Source: Branchiostoma floridae
Lineage: Eukaryota; Chordata; Leptocardii; Amphioxiformes; Branchiostomatidae
Assembly (NCBI RefSeq): GCF_000003815.2
Contig: NC_049992.1
Coordinates: 18,646,396-18,710,395, forward strand
Direction of reading: 5' to 3'
Length of the DNA stretch: 64,000 bases
This document shows, one piece after another, positions 42,981 through 54,839 of the stretch. The stretch's first letter is position 1; each line of letters opens with the position of its first letter. A program made the position numbers and the translations under genes. The notes below the pieces were generated by a model, which saw only the letters and a program-made list of their open reading frames with translations, was not told the origin of the DNA and did no database searches.

Positions 42981-45900
42981 ATGGAGGCCCAGAGGGTTAC
43001 CGTACCGGACGTGGAGACGCCGGCGGGGCGACTGCAGGGGCACGCCCGAGAAACTCCCGTCCTGACCTGCGGCACTCTCGACGAGTTGGCAGGGAGGAGA
43101 CTCTACTTCAAATGCGAGAATCTTCAGAAGTCTGGCTCCTTTAAGGTAAAGTATGTCTTAGAACGTAGATTAAGACTCAGTTCTCACTTGTCCTAGATTC
43201 TGTGGCAGGATGTTGAATAATTAATGGCGACATAATTTCTGTCTACACGTAATACGATGTTTTTGTCATGATTGGGTTGACAGTGAGACTCAGACAAAAA
43301 TCGACCCTCGACAAGACCTAGTACCAAAAATATTCCCGTCTTGAGACAACTGAGTCTTGTACGACAAATTCACGACTATCTCAAGAATGCCATAGTTTGA
43401 TACTGATATGAAAATGCTTAAAGGTTTTATCTGACTTCCATATGCATGTATACGCGTTGTACATTAGTAACAACTAGAGTTCCACGAACACATACCTTTG
43501 CCAAATAAACCAGGTTTGCTATGTAGAATGATGTCTGTAGACAAAAATGTGTTACTCATTACATTTTATTTTATATACCTGGAGTTACTTAAAATCTTTG
43601 CCATTGATTACACAAATTAGATCCCTATCTACATAATTAATATCAAAGTGTATGAAGCATCACTTAAGCTATCAGCATACCAAAAAATCATGATGATCTT
43701 TTCATCCCTTCTTGATTTATTCTATTCCAAAGTCTGAAACTAAACCGGCTCCAGCTGTTCAAGAAAAGACGTTAGGGGACCCAAACATACACCTCTTACT
43801 CTCGGCCATCTTCCTCAGTTACATATGTGACAAGTTTGAAAGTCCTATCACATAATGCAGTTAATTTATCATTTTTCCTCATTAATCATGCAAATTAGCT
43901 GTTAATTTACATAATTAGTATCTTATTATGTAAGTTTTCACTTAGGCTACCTACATATCTCTTTCTCAGCTACAAATGTGACAAGTTTGAAAGTCCTATA
44001 ATGGAATGCAGTGGATTTACAAACTTTCCTCATTAATTATGAAAATTAACTGTCAATTTGCATAATACGAATTCCATCATGTAAGTCTTCCCGTTGGCTA
44101 TCTACATACCAAAAAGCATGACGATTCGTCAACACGTTCATATTTCTCATTATATATGCAAATGAGACCGTCATTTGCATAATCAATATGCAATGATATT
44201 TCTCTCTTTCTCATCTATATATGTGACAAGTTGAAAGTCCTATCATGAAATGTAGTGGATTTACAAACTTTCCTCATTAATTATGCAAATTAGCTGTTGA
44301 TTTGCATAATTAATATTCCATTATGTAAATTGTTACTTGGGCTATCTACATACCAAAAATCATGACGATCCATCTACACGTTCTCGAGTTATTCTCGTCC
44401 AAAGTTTGAAAGGAAATCGGCGGCTGCAGTTCCAAACAAGCCGCTAGGGGATCCAAACTTACAGCACTTACTTTCTGCCCCAGGGGCTATCTACCAATCA
44501 AAAATCATGACCACAGCATGTCCATAACACGAGATATCAAAAATTGAGGTTCTGCTGCAGTACCTTAGTAAGCCGCTAGGGGGCCCATTATCGAACTTGA
44601 CCTTCCTTTTCCCGACCCCTACCAACCTACCAAATATAATCAGGATCCATCCAAGGCTTCTCGAGTTATGCTGTTAACACACAGACACACAGACAGACTC
44701 ACAAGCCCAAAACATAACCTTAGCCATTCTGGCAAAGGTAACTAAAGTGACAAACTCTAGTAGGTATCTATTATATGCTGGGACATACGTTTGTTTTGAC
44801 AACGATTAAAGAGGAAGTATGAGAAGTTGTTTGCATTGGTGTTCCTTATAGTTTCGTCGCCTTATCATTCTCTCAGCTCGGATCTGTTTATAATATAGCC
44901 AGGGCCTCACAGTAGTCTCCACCAGGCCTTCCGAAGGATCGTATGAAAGGGAAATGTTATGTTTAGTACCCAGGCTAGTTGTCTTTCGCCAGGAGAGCCA
45001 GTGGTAAGAACCTCCCCCACCCACCAAGTTAAACCCTGTTAATTTATGGCCGAACCCCCCGACATTCCAGCTATAGCCAGCGTAGTATGTCTGGGTGAGA
45101 CAAGGGCGTTTCATATAACGCCCTTGGTTGAGACTATAAAACTCACGATAAGGATATGTGTTTGAAAAACAGGGTGTTTTTTATGAGCTTTACTGTAAAC
45201 AACTACCTGTATCTTTCTGACAGTTTACCGTGTTTTTTGGCGGCTCACAAGATCTGACTCTGTCTCAGAGTCTCCACAGGTCTTCTCGTCAGAAACCCGG
45301 TTACAGTGCTAGTTCGGGAAAAATTCAGCTGCAACATAGGCGATTAGTAAAGAGGGTCTGCATGGGGGATCCCGGCAACACTTAGCGCTGGATCAAGAAG
45401 CCCCATGTTATAATTACACTAAGATCATGGAATACAATGATGGAAAATTTGGGTACAAGCCTACGAATTACGTGAAGAATACTGCTTTGCCTACGAATTA
45501 CGGGGCATTAGGCTGCCTACGCTTTGCGGAATTGGGGCATGAAGTCCTCAGTAAACAACCAGAGTGGCATTAAATGGTAGGGGTTATACGGTATTCAGGA
45601 TGGTTGGGCTGGTGGGCTGGTATCTATTTAATGTTTTCATTGTCCTTGTTTCGCCATAGACTCAGGTTTTGATACCAGATTCCACAGACTGGCTTTATAC
45701 GTTCTTGCTGAGAAACGGTTTTTGTCCTGTTGTGCCTTGGGCCTGTCACAAGTTAGCCTGATTAAATCTCGCTTATAGCAGCCCGCCAAACACCCGCCGG
45801 CCTCTGTGGGGAGGAGCCAACTACAGCAGGGACAGCAGAGTTTGTATTACACAGTTTTGTCACTAGTGTGTGTAGTTGGAAATGTTACTACATGTAAGTA

Positions 45901-48900
45901 GCTAGCGACATTTATGACGTGACGTGCGGGTCAAGTCTTTGTGTTTACTTAATACTACTTAGGAGGCACCCGGGCTTGTAAACTAAGTACACAGTCTGTT
46001 TTGTAGTTTGGAGTTGATCGTACGAAGGTCGCTGTGCTTTTTGTTGTGGCAAAAAAAAAAAAGGTTCTGTATGCTGCAGTAGCCCGGCAACCAGCCTCTC
46101 AGGTACTCTCCAAGCAGAGGTTGACTCGCGTAGATATACGAGTAGTAGTAGTCGGAAAGATCACACCGACGCTCATCTTACCTCTGCATCAAAACGCATA
46201 ACTGGGCGGGGATATCCTTTCAAAATCTGTGTTACTACTCCGCCCCCCGAAGCATAAAAAAATCTTTAGCCAAATACATAGTAAGAGGAGTGCCGGTGTA
46301 ATCTTTCCGACTACTACTATATCTATGCGACTCAACCTCTGCTTGGAGATTACTCCGGGTGGTTTTAGTGAAGACGTTTTCCCTCTGTCCCACGGGAAGC
46401 ACTGCAACCTCCTGGATAATCGTAGCCTGGTTACCAAACCCCAGCCCAATCTCAAGTATCTACCGTGCTATCAACACGAAAGATATTTGAGGTTGGGGTA
46501 TGGTATCCAGGCTAGGATAATCGTAGCCTCGTATAGCCGATACCGGTATCGGGGGCTCGCCTCGCCGGTGCTAGGAGTGAGCCGGCCCGCCAGTTCCTTT
46601 AATATCGCACGTCGGGGAATTTTTACTAGGTTGTCTTGATTTACAGCACAGTCTTTTCAATGGTAGCCTGGTTACCAAACCCCAGCCCGATCTCAATGGC
46701 GGCACTAACTCGAAAAGCAAGCTAAATAGACAAGTTGTCAGAAACACCCCTATACCAGAATGGACCAGGCAAAATACCCCCAGTGATCGGACTAGGAGTA
46801 GGACAAACATTTTCTTCGCAGGGAAATGTCTTTTAACATCAAGATGTTTCCGACTTTGGCGTAATAAGCCTCTTGAATTTAGCATGATATGCAAACACTG
46901 ATACCTAACGTTTTATCAATTTCAGAACCCCCATTCAGACCTCCACACAAGCCATTGTTACCAAATTTCCCTTACAGGGCCCCAGTAGGAACTCACTTCA
47001 AGGTTGAAACGCCCCCTCTTCTCTAACTTTAACCTCAGATCGTCTTGCATATTGGACAGGGGCCAAGGAATCTGGACTTGATCCTCGAGTCCAAGAACCT
47101 CCAAATAAAGACCTCCTGCGTCTTATCTTGTTGCATTCTTATCGTTGCTTGACTGTTGTGCAGCTCTCCAAGCAGAGGTTGGTGGGGAAGATAGTGACCT
47201 TTTTCATCCATGCCCGTATTCTGTCCCAAAACGGCGCGAATGATTTTTAAAAAGTCAGTCTTCCCACCAACCTCTGCTTGAAGAGTCTGGCTGTGCAGCA
47301 TATTCGTTCGGTGACAAGTTGTCGACACAAAACATAAGGGATTCTTGCCTAATCAAGCTCAAAACAGATTTAAACTTACACTCACAGAAGTTGACAGGAA
47401 GGTAATATGTTTGTAAACACTGGGATATGTTTGTAAGCACTTGGGATGAGTTTATAAACGCTGATCTACTCATTTAGTCCCTCTAGAGGTGTTAATTGAG
47501 TTAATCAGTGTTTACAAACATTATATACCAAGGAGGTCCATATACTGGTCCCTCCTAGAACCCAGTGTAATCGTGAACCTGAATTCTAGCCTGGAATAGG
47601 GGTTCCCACTAAGGTCACATTTCAAAACCGGGGCCCGGCCGGGATGTTTTGAGAAACGAAAGATTACATTGTATACCTAGAAATATACACAAATCATGCC
47701 CACGAATCTTATTTTGACATTTTGATGCATTTTATATCATTCTTTTCGCCCCCGAAAGCTGCCCGGCCGGGCCCCGGTTTGGAAATGTGATTTAAGCCTA
47801 AGGCTGTCTACCTTTTATTATAAATTTATCATCGCTTCCGTGGATTAGCAGTAGTTCGCTTATAAGGTGTCCCATATGCTCGCTCTCTTACAAATCTAAG
47901 CCTATTGATTCCTCAGACCCCGACCGTTTTTCTTCAGCCAATCAGGGCACGTTAATTAGATAACACAACCAATCGCATAAAGCTGCCGCAAATTGAGTTA
48001 ATATATGCTGTAAGTTGCAAAAATATCGGAAAACGGATATTAATGTTGTAAAATGTCAAAGACAATTTCAAAGTCAACGAAACAGATACCAAAAGATAAC
48101 AAATGAAGAATTTGTTGTTCTGTATACCATGCCCTTAACATTTAGCAATTTTCAGCATTCCTGACCGCTTACATTTCATAAGGAATTCATATTATCTGTC
48201 AAACTTTTTTTATTTGCACGCTCGCATCAGTTTTGGGGTTCCCAGTGTATGTCATCAATATAATCAAATCAACCTGGCCTTTGTAAGTTTTAGTACCAGT
48301 GACGTAATACATCCTTGGTTTACCTGGGATCCTATACTCGCTTTTAGAACTACAAATCTATCATTGTGTCTATTCTTGGTGGCTTAGTTAAGATGGTTTC
48401 ACACATGCCTAATAATACATTCAAGTAGTCCGTATGAGGTCCGCATGGAAGTCCGTATGAGGTCCGCATGGAAGTCTTAGCCTCTACCAGGCTCCACAAA
48501 TTGCTGGGAAATATAAAAATTGAACAAACATCAACAGATAACATGCCAGACGAGTAAGCTGGGTCACAAACCATACATCCTCGGACAGCTAACTTAACTC
48601 CTCAGGCATGTTATGCATCTTTGACTGCCCAATTTCTACTATTTTTCCAGCGTCCTGTGGAGCCTGGTACAGGCTAAAAACTTCATACGGACCTCATACG
48701 GACTTGAATATATATACATGTATACGCACTTGTGAACCCCCCTTTCGTTTATTGTGGTTTCCATATTTTCTCTCTTACAAAATCCCAAACACGGGCCATG
48801 CAATTGAAGACCTTGGAACAGCAGGTCACTTAGGTTCAGTGAAGCGGAAAGAGTCTCGAAAATGAATAATTCATTCCTCTCGGGAAAATTCATGAATTAT

Positions 48901-51900
48901 TGAAAGAGGGTACATTCCCTCATAATATCTGTCAAAGCTACTTATAGTGACAACCCAGGGGGGTTGATGGAATTGCCACAATAGACAGGTGGCCATTATG
49001 AACATTTTAGTCATGCTTGGATCAAGAGGAAAAAATACGGGACCGCCACCAAAACGTAGTCAAAATGAAAAGATTTTCTGCACACAGAAGTGACCACTAG
49101 TACAGGTTTGACCGAGTACTATTGACCAAGTAGTCCTTGTTCAGAGATGGTCATTAGTGCAGGTTTGGCCGTGACTTGACCAATTGGCAATATACAGAGG
49201 TGGTCACTAGTACAGGTTCGACTGTATATTATGGAACAGGTGGTCCTTTATATGCAGAGGTGGTCCGACTAGTACAAGTCTGACCGTAAGTTGACCAAAT
49301 GACCCTTATGCAGAGGTGGTCACTAGCTAGCACAGGTTTGATTGAATATTTCAGTGAACAGGCGGTCACTAGTGCAGAGGTGGTCACTAGTGAAGGTCTG
49401 ACCGTAAGTTGACCAAGTGGCCCTTATGCAGAGGTGGTCACTAGTACAGGTTTGACTGTATACTTTTGACTGTATATTTTCTACAGAACGAGATATCAAA
49501 CCGTATGGTCCTCTGCAGTACCACAACAAACAGCTAGGGAGCCTAAAATCTAACAATATTTAGGCCATATCAAGACTTACGCACATACCAAATATCAATA
49601 CATTCCTTTCAGGCGTTCTCGAGTTTTTTTCTACACACGCACAAACACACACACAAAATATAACCTTCTTGGCGAAGTAATAATTAGCTGTTTTATTTTG
49701 TAACCCAGTATGTGACCCAATGCTACTCATTTTTCGTGCCCTCATAGATATGTGAACTTTAAGCCCTTTGTTTACACATTCCATCTAACATTGAATGATC
49801 ATCTCTGATAAGAATGTTACCTCCCGAACTTTCACCTTTTGACCTTGCAGTAAGTCACGTCTTGCATTATGTATGAGGTGTAACATGATATCTCAAACAT
49901 GCGGGACAAAAATTTATATTCCTGTCAAGTCTACCAGCCGAAGATTTTCTAGAGTTTGTCCAGCCACTATTTAAGAATAACCAAATTGATAATTGTTCTT
50001 TATAGTCTTGAAGGTAAGGGACGTAATTGTTTAGCTGTTTAGAAATTAGCTGTTGCAGATATTGCATGGCATTTGGTGACGTTCCAGCTGAATGTTGGCG
50101 TTAGTTTTTGATAACGTAATGGTACTAAGAAGAAGAATGGATGTTACATCGTTAAATTGGAAAGTTGCAAAAATAAAGTCAAATTTGAAGATCAGTACAG
50201 CCTTGCTGTATTCTTCCTCGTGAATCCGACAGGGGGCGTTATAGAGCGAGACAGCAACTTTTCGGTATAACTTATCCACTACTACCAATGTTGCCGTTAT
50301 TTCTTGGTAATGCAATGGTACGACTGTATTTTGCTTAATTACTGCAATGTTTAAGTAAGGACGTTGAATTTGATAGGTTCTCGAAAGACAAGATTTAATA
50401 TAACAGTCTGGACATGTCCTTTCTCATAGACCCGAAAGGAGGCGCTGTTGAGTAAGACAGCAACTTATCCTCTATTTTAATGAACTACTCTTTCCTTACA
50501 TTTATGCAGTTCCGCGGGGCTTACAACGCCATCTCCCGTCTCCTGAGCTCGACCAATCAGAACCCGCCTCCAGTGGTGACGCACAGCAGCGGGAACCACG
50601 CATGCGCGCTGGCCCTGGCTGCGCACCAGCTGGACGTCACTGCGCATGTGGTGATGCCGCGCACCGCGCCCCAGTGCAAGAAGGAAACCGTCCGGGGGTA
50701 CGGCGGGAAGGTGATCGAGTGCACGCCGACAGAACAGGTGATGCTCTTCCTTCCTAATTCTTCCTCCTTTTCGTTCTCTCTTTTTTTTACTTTCTACATG
50801 TTGTCAATGCAAATGTATGTTTCCTTTTTCAATTTTCCATTGCTCTTCTTTGGCTGTGAGGTCTTATCATTGTTTTTATAATATTAGACTGGTCACGATG
50901 CAATTGGAGGAAAAAAATGACTGAATTCTAGTCAGCCCTTAAGCTGGAAGAAGAAAGAGATAGCGATGGAAGATCTCGTATAACTGAGGCAACTAGGCTC
51001 TGAAAACGTATTTTCTTGTAGTGTCTTCCTACTTGTTTTTCTACTACATGTAGATACGTTTTTTCAGAGCCTAGTTGCCTCAGCTAGATCTGGTAATAGT
51101 CTGGTCGCAGAGACCGATAAAGCGTGCATCGCGGTCCATACAAAGTTTACCTTGGACTCTACCCGGAAAAAAATACTTGGTATCTAATGTTTTTGAACTT
51201 TTGCCACTTCCGGTAACTAAACCCCCCTCACATTAGGCGAAAATCGATCGGACGACGAGTCTGCGAGCTCTAAATTACGAGGAGGCATGACCCTGATGCC
51301 GACGAAGAAAAAGCAGNNNNNNNNNNNNNNNNNNNNNNNNNNNNNNNNNNNNNNNNNNNNNNNNNNNNNNNNNNNNNNNNNNNNNNNNNNNNNNNNNNNN
51401 NNNNNNNNNNNNNNNNTCCAACACGCTTTGGGAGGCCCTAAATTACGAGGAGGCATGACCCTGATGCCGACGAAGAAAAAGCAGAGTTCCCCCCTTCACG
51501 TCAGGGTCATGCCTCCTTGTAATTTAGAGCTCGCAGGCTCGTCGTCCGATCGATTTTCGCCTAATGTGAGGGGGGTATAATACCCGATCGATTTTCGCCT
51601 AATGTGAGGGGGGTATGATACGAGGAGGGTATAATTACGAGGAGGCATGACCCTGCTGCCGACGAAGAAAAAGCAGAGTTCCCCCCTTCCCGTCAGGGTC
51701 ATGTCTTCTTGTAATTTAGAGCTCGCAGGCTCGTCGTCCGATCGATTTTTGCCTAATGTGAGGGGGGTATTACAGGCCCGAGTAGAGACCATGGAGCGGA
51801 TCGCAGCGGAGACGGGAGCAGTCTACATCTCCTCCAGTCAGCACCCTGACGTCATAGCCGGGCAGGGCACCATGGGACTGGAGCTCCTGCGCCAGGTGAG

Positions 51901-54301
51901 CCCGTTGGAATAAGCTCTTTCACAGCCCTTTGTGCGCATGCGAGATTTCCAGTCTAACATCAAAGTTTAAAGCTACATACAAACCGTTTTCGTCTACAAA
52001 GAGTCTTAGGTCCGTACATAAAACCTGAACTTTGACCTTGGGCCATGGTGCATCATAACTGCTCATGCGCACTTAGATTGTTTAGAAAGTAATAATTTTC
52101 CAGACATTGAAACCATAACTGTTCGTAAACAAGTGAATCTATGACCCCATCGCATTTTTTCTGTTACATTTAAAGTTAAGCTCAGCATGCATTTGAAAAT
52201 ATGTTAGCCTTCTAGGTTCCTTTAATTTTTTGGTCAAAAATTTACATTACAATGTAATTCAACATTGCAATGGTTTCTACTTCCTAAGCTCATAAGCTGA
52301 TTGCAAAAGTGATTTTTTACAGGTCCCAGAGTTGGACGCGGTCATCACGCCTGTAGGCGGCGGAGGAATGCTGGCGGGTGTGTCTCTGGTGATGAAGGTG
52401 GGGCCACATAAAGATAATGGAAAAGAAAACTTCGTCTTGATAAAGCGAATCTAATTCGAGAATGCGAAAGAAAGCAAAGTCAAAGTCGCATTGCAATGAA
52501 TAGTCATTACAAACATTTTGCCTCATCTAAGATGAAATATTTCAGCAAATTATTTCTCTTTACATACCTGATCATTTTGTCTGTTTGAAATGCTAAATAT
52601 GATAACAAGCATTATTTATTTGGATAAGGGATGTCGGAATATCGCACCCTGGCTATGTCATATCAGAATTTAAAAAAAAGAAGATTTAAAAAATGTAAGT
52701 CTGCTTTCTATGACTGATAGCTGTTGGAAATACAGGAGTTGAACAAACTCAGTCCACTACCAGTGAGCTACACCCCACTCTAGTGCCCTGTTTGGTCCAA
52801 GGGCAATAGAAACTGAATGGACCCTGCTCGCTCAACACCAGAATTTGCAGGAATGCATATGATTTAATCTAGTATAGCCAAAGTTCTTGATTGACAACCC
52901 CGTGTAGTACTTGCAAGAGCCAAGTTTTCAGAAACTACAGGTGTCATCTGCCCAGAGCAATATTGACTGTCTACTTATTGCTGTCACGGAACTGCTTTAC
53001 AAATGCGGTCTCAAATGCTAAGCATTGGAACAATACCGAAAGTTGACTGAGTTCTGTTTCTTCAGTGTGAATTAAATCTGGTCATAATAACCTCGAGATG
53101 GTCAACGAAACGTCGGTAAATACTAAAAGTGGTTGTATTTAAAGACATCTGTATGTTGTCATCTACCAACATGATGAGCTTATACATAACTTTATCGACG
53201 TTTCGCCCATTACAGTCCTTAAACCCTCACGTCCGGGTTTACGGAGCGGAGCCGGAGCTCGCAAACGACGCCGCGACGTCACTGGCGAAGGGAGAGAGAT
53301 GCCCCTTATCCTATTACCCAGACACCATTGCGGACGGGCTCAGAATAAACATGGGACCAGTTGCGTGGCCGTACATTCGGGAAAACGTGGATGACATAAT
53401 CTCCGTCACCGAGGAAGAAATAAAGGTGGGAAACGTTTTACATTATTTACATTCGTTATTTTAGAATGTCTGAAAAGAAAATGGAATATTGTTGCTTCAA
53501 TTTACGGAAATTGACTTACACAACATTCTCGAATTTTTCAGCAAGGTCACTATTTTTAACAACATACGTGTCAAAAGTAGTACGTCATTTTACTTGAAGA
53601 AGGCTATAGATACTTGCAAAAACATTTTTTGGTATGTTTCAAAACCTTTGTAAAAATTAACTTTAAGACCTAAGTCTGATCATGTAAATGTATACAAAAT
53701 GGTTGTGTCACACTTGCATAAAGTCACGTTTTGAAAGAAGTGCACGTGGTCATTCTTCTTGGAAAAAAAAGGATGTATTTCTAAGGTATACATGCAAAAA
53801 GTGGCCATTTCACCTTAATCTTTGTAAAAAAACTTTTACTACTACGGATGTGTTTCAATTGCATGATGTAACGTGGCAAAAGTAGTGGCCATTTTACTTG
53901 AAGAAGGAATGTATTTTGAGAGATACATGCAAATATTGGGCATTTGTTCCCTAATCTTTGTAGGAAATAGATGTACTAGCTCATTTGACGTGAAGAAAAC
54001 TGGGGACTCTCCAATTTTGTTTATTCCTCTTTATCGTTGGGAAGAAACCTGTCTGTCACTTTTACACAAATGTGATGAGATAATTTGCATTATATTTGCA
54101 TACTAGAACGCCATGACACTGATCTGGCAGAGGATGAAGCTTGTGGTGGAGCCCTCGGGAGTGGTGGGCGTGGCCGCGGCTTTGAGTGACAGCTTCAAGG
54201 CACGAGAGGAGCCAGCAAAGAACGTTGCCGTCATCCTTTCCGGCGGGAACCTGGATTTGCTGAAGCTTCCCGATCTTCTGTCCGTGTCAGAACACGTATA
54301 A
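42981..54301 (+). CDS. SRR: Serine racemase family enzyme (possible aspartate racemase), 330 aa, six exons
   Basis: Fold-type II PLP enzyme that makes D-amino acids from L-serine and/or L-aspartate in the cytosol. Exons: 42981-43145, 50510-50737, 51776-51895, 52323-52397, 53216-53425, 54107-54301 (stop TAA 54299-54301), all phase 0 with GT/AG borders. Visible residues: SGSFK with PLP lysine K55 as the last codon of exon 1; HSSGNH with S82 placed like the catalytic Ser84 of mammalian enzymes; phosphate-binding GGGG at 183-186; E208/A212/D214 in the metal site (mammalian E210/A214/D216); SGGN at 311-314. Residues 150-152 are Ser-Ser-Ser where mammalian serine racemase has His-Pro-Asn. Start chosen by alignment with known starts; an in-frame upstream ATG at 42837 would add 48 residues. 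Intron 1 is 7.4 kb of repeats. Confidence 0.95.
43880..44400. repeat. Degenerate tandem repeat of about 130-150 bp with octamer pairs, racemase intron 1
   Basis: At least three units share GTGACAAGTTTGAAAGTCCT, GGATTTACAAACTTTCCTCA, then ATTATGCAAATTAGCTGTT and GCATAATTAATATTCCAT. Each carries facing octamer-like words; perfect ATGCAAAT...ATTTGCAT pairs are at 44156/44173 and 44283/44300. The following 44398-44740 is a copy of the dispersed family of 2147-2385. Confidence 0.6.
45000..50500. other. Rest of racemase intron 1, packed with TIR elements
   Basis: No additional exon seen. Identified elements: 46109-46357 and 47161-47298 (both with CTCTCCAAGCAGAGGTTG ends), 46433-46514 (TAGCCTGGTTACCAAACCCC with inverse end), 47612-47791 (GGGGCCCGGCCGG family), 48394-48740 (nested element, copy 2). 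A degenerate tandem repeat of GAGGTGGTCACTAGTACAGG lies at 49085-49465, and the dispersed family at 49484-49682. Confidence 0.6.
50983..51085. mobile_element. About 100-bp TIR element in racemase intron 2
   Basis: Left CTGAGGCAACTAGGCTCTGA and right TCAGAGCCTAGTTGCCTCAG are perfect inverses, with A-rich inner ends. About 250 bp after the exon 2 donor. Confidence 0.7.
51220..51775. mobile_element. Cluster of TCACATTAGGCGAAAATCGAT elements reaching racemase exon 3
   Basis: Several head-to-head and partial copies, with the gap 51317-51416 inside. Repeated landmarks: CCCCCCTCACATTAGGCGAA, ATCGATCGGACGACGAG, GGAGGCATGACCCTG, GACGAAGAAAAAGCAGAGTT, and the inverse end CGCCTAATGTGAGGGGGGTA. The last copy ends at 51770, five bases before exon 3. 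Confidence 0.75.
51776..51895 (+). CDS. SRR: Racemase exon 3 (triple-serine loop), next to a transposon-derived acceptor
   Basis: 40 codons beginning ARVETMERI and ending LELLRQ, donor CAG|GTGAGC. The Ser codons 150-152 are at 51830-51838, followed by QHPDVIAGQGT, which matches the family. The acceptor is TATTACAG. Only five bases (TACAG) separate the exon from the end of a TIR element (GTGAGGGGGGTAT), so the branch-point region comes from the element. Confidence 0.92.
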
Positions 54302-54377
54302 CTGTTACAGAACTGTCTACTAAATTCGTGATGATTATTTGTTAGCATGAAAGTTCATCTGTGTTGGTAGAATACAT

Positions 54378-54838
54378 TATAGAGAATTGCTAAACTTTCA
54401 TTCCAACACAAAGATAATGGTAGGGACTTACCCCAAGCTTTTTGGTCGATCTCCGTCGACCTTTGTTTAAGATCAAGTTNNNNNNNNNNNNNNNNNNNNN
54501 NNNNNNNNNNNNNNNNNNNNNNNNNNNNNNNNNNNNNNNNNNNNNNNNNNNNNNNNNNNNNNNNNNNNNNNNNNNNNNNTAGGTCGATCTCCGTCGCACG
54601 TGTTCACAGAATGGCCCTTTTATCAGTTCTCATCGGCCCACACTCAACAGAGACGGGGGGCGACATAGACTTTCTGATATTTATGACCCCCTCCTGCAAA
54701 AGTGGTGTCTTCCTGACGTCACTGCTGGAGTGAGAAAGGGTCATTCTGTGAACAAGGTCGACGGAGATCGACCGAAAATTTAGGGGTAAGTCCCTACATT
54801 ATCTTTGTGTTGGAATGAAAGGTTAGCAATTCTCTATA
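54378..54838. mobile_element. Long-TIR element in the racemase 3' region
   Basis: Starts TATAGAGAATTGCTAAACTT and ends with the inverse. The arms are over 100 bp (shared CAACACAAAGATAATG, GGGACTTACCCC, GGTCGATCTCCGTCGACCTT, ACAGAATG). It contains the gap 54480-54579. It begins 77 bp after the stop codon, so it probably contributes to the 3' UTR; a candidate AATAAA is at 55375-55380. Confidence 0.75.
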
Positions 54839-54839
54839 A

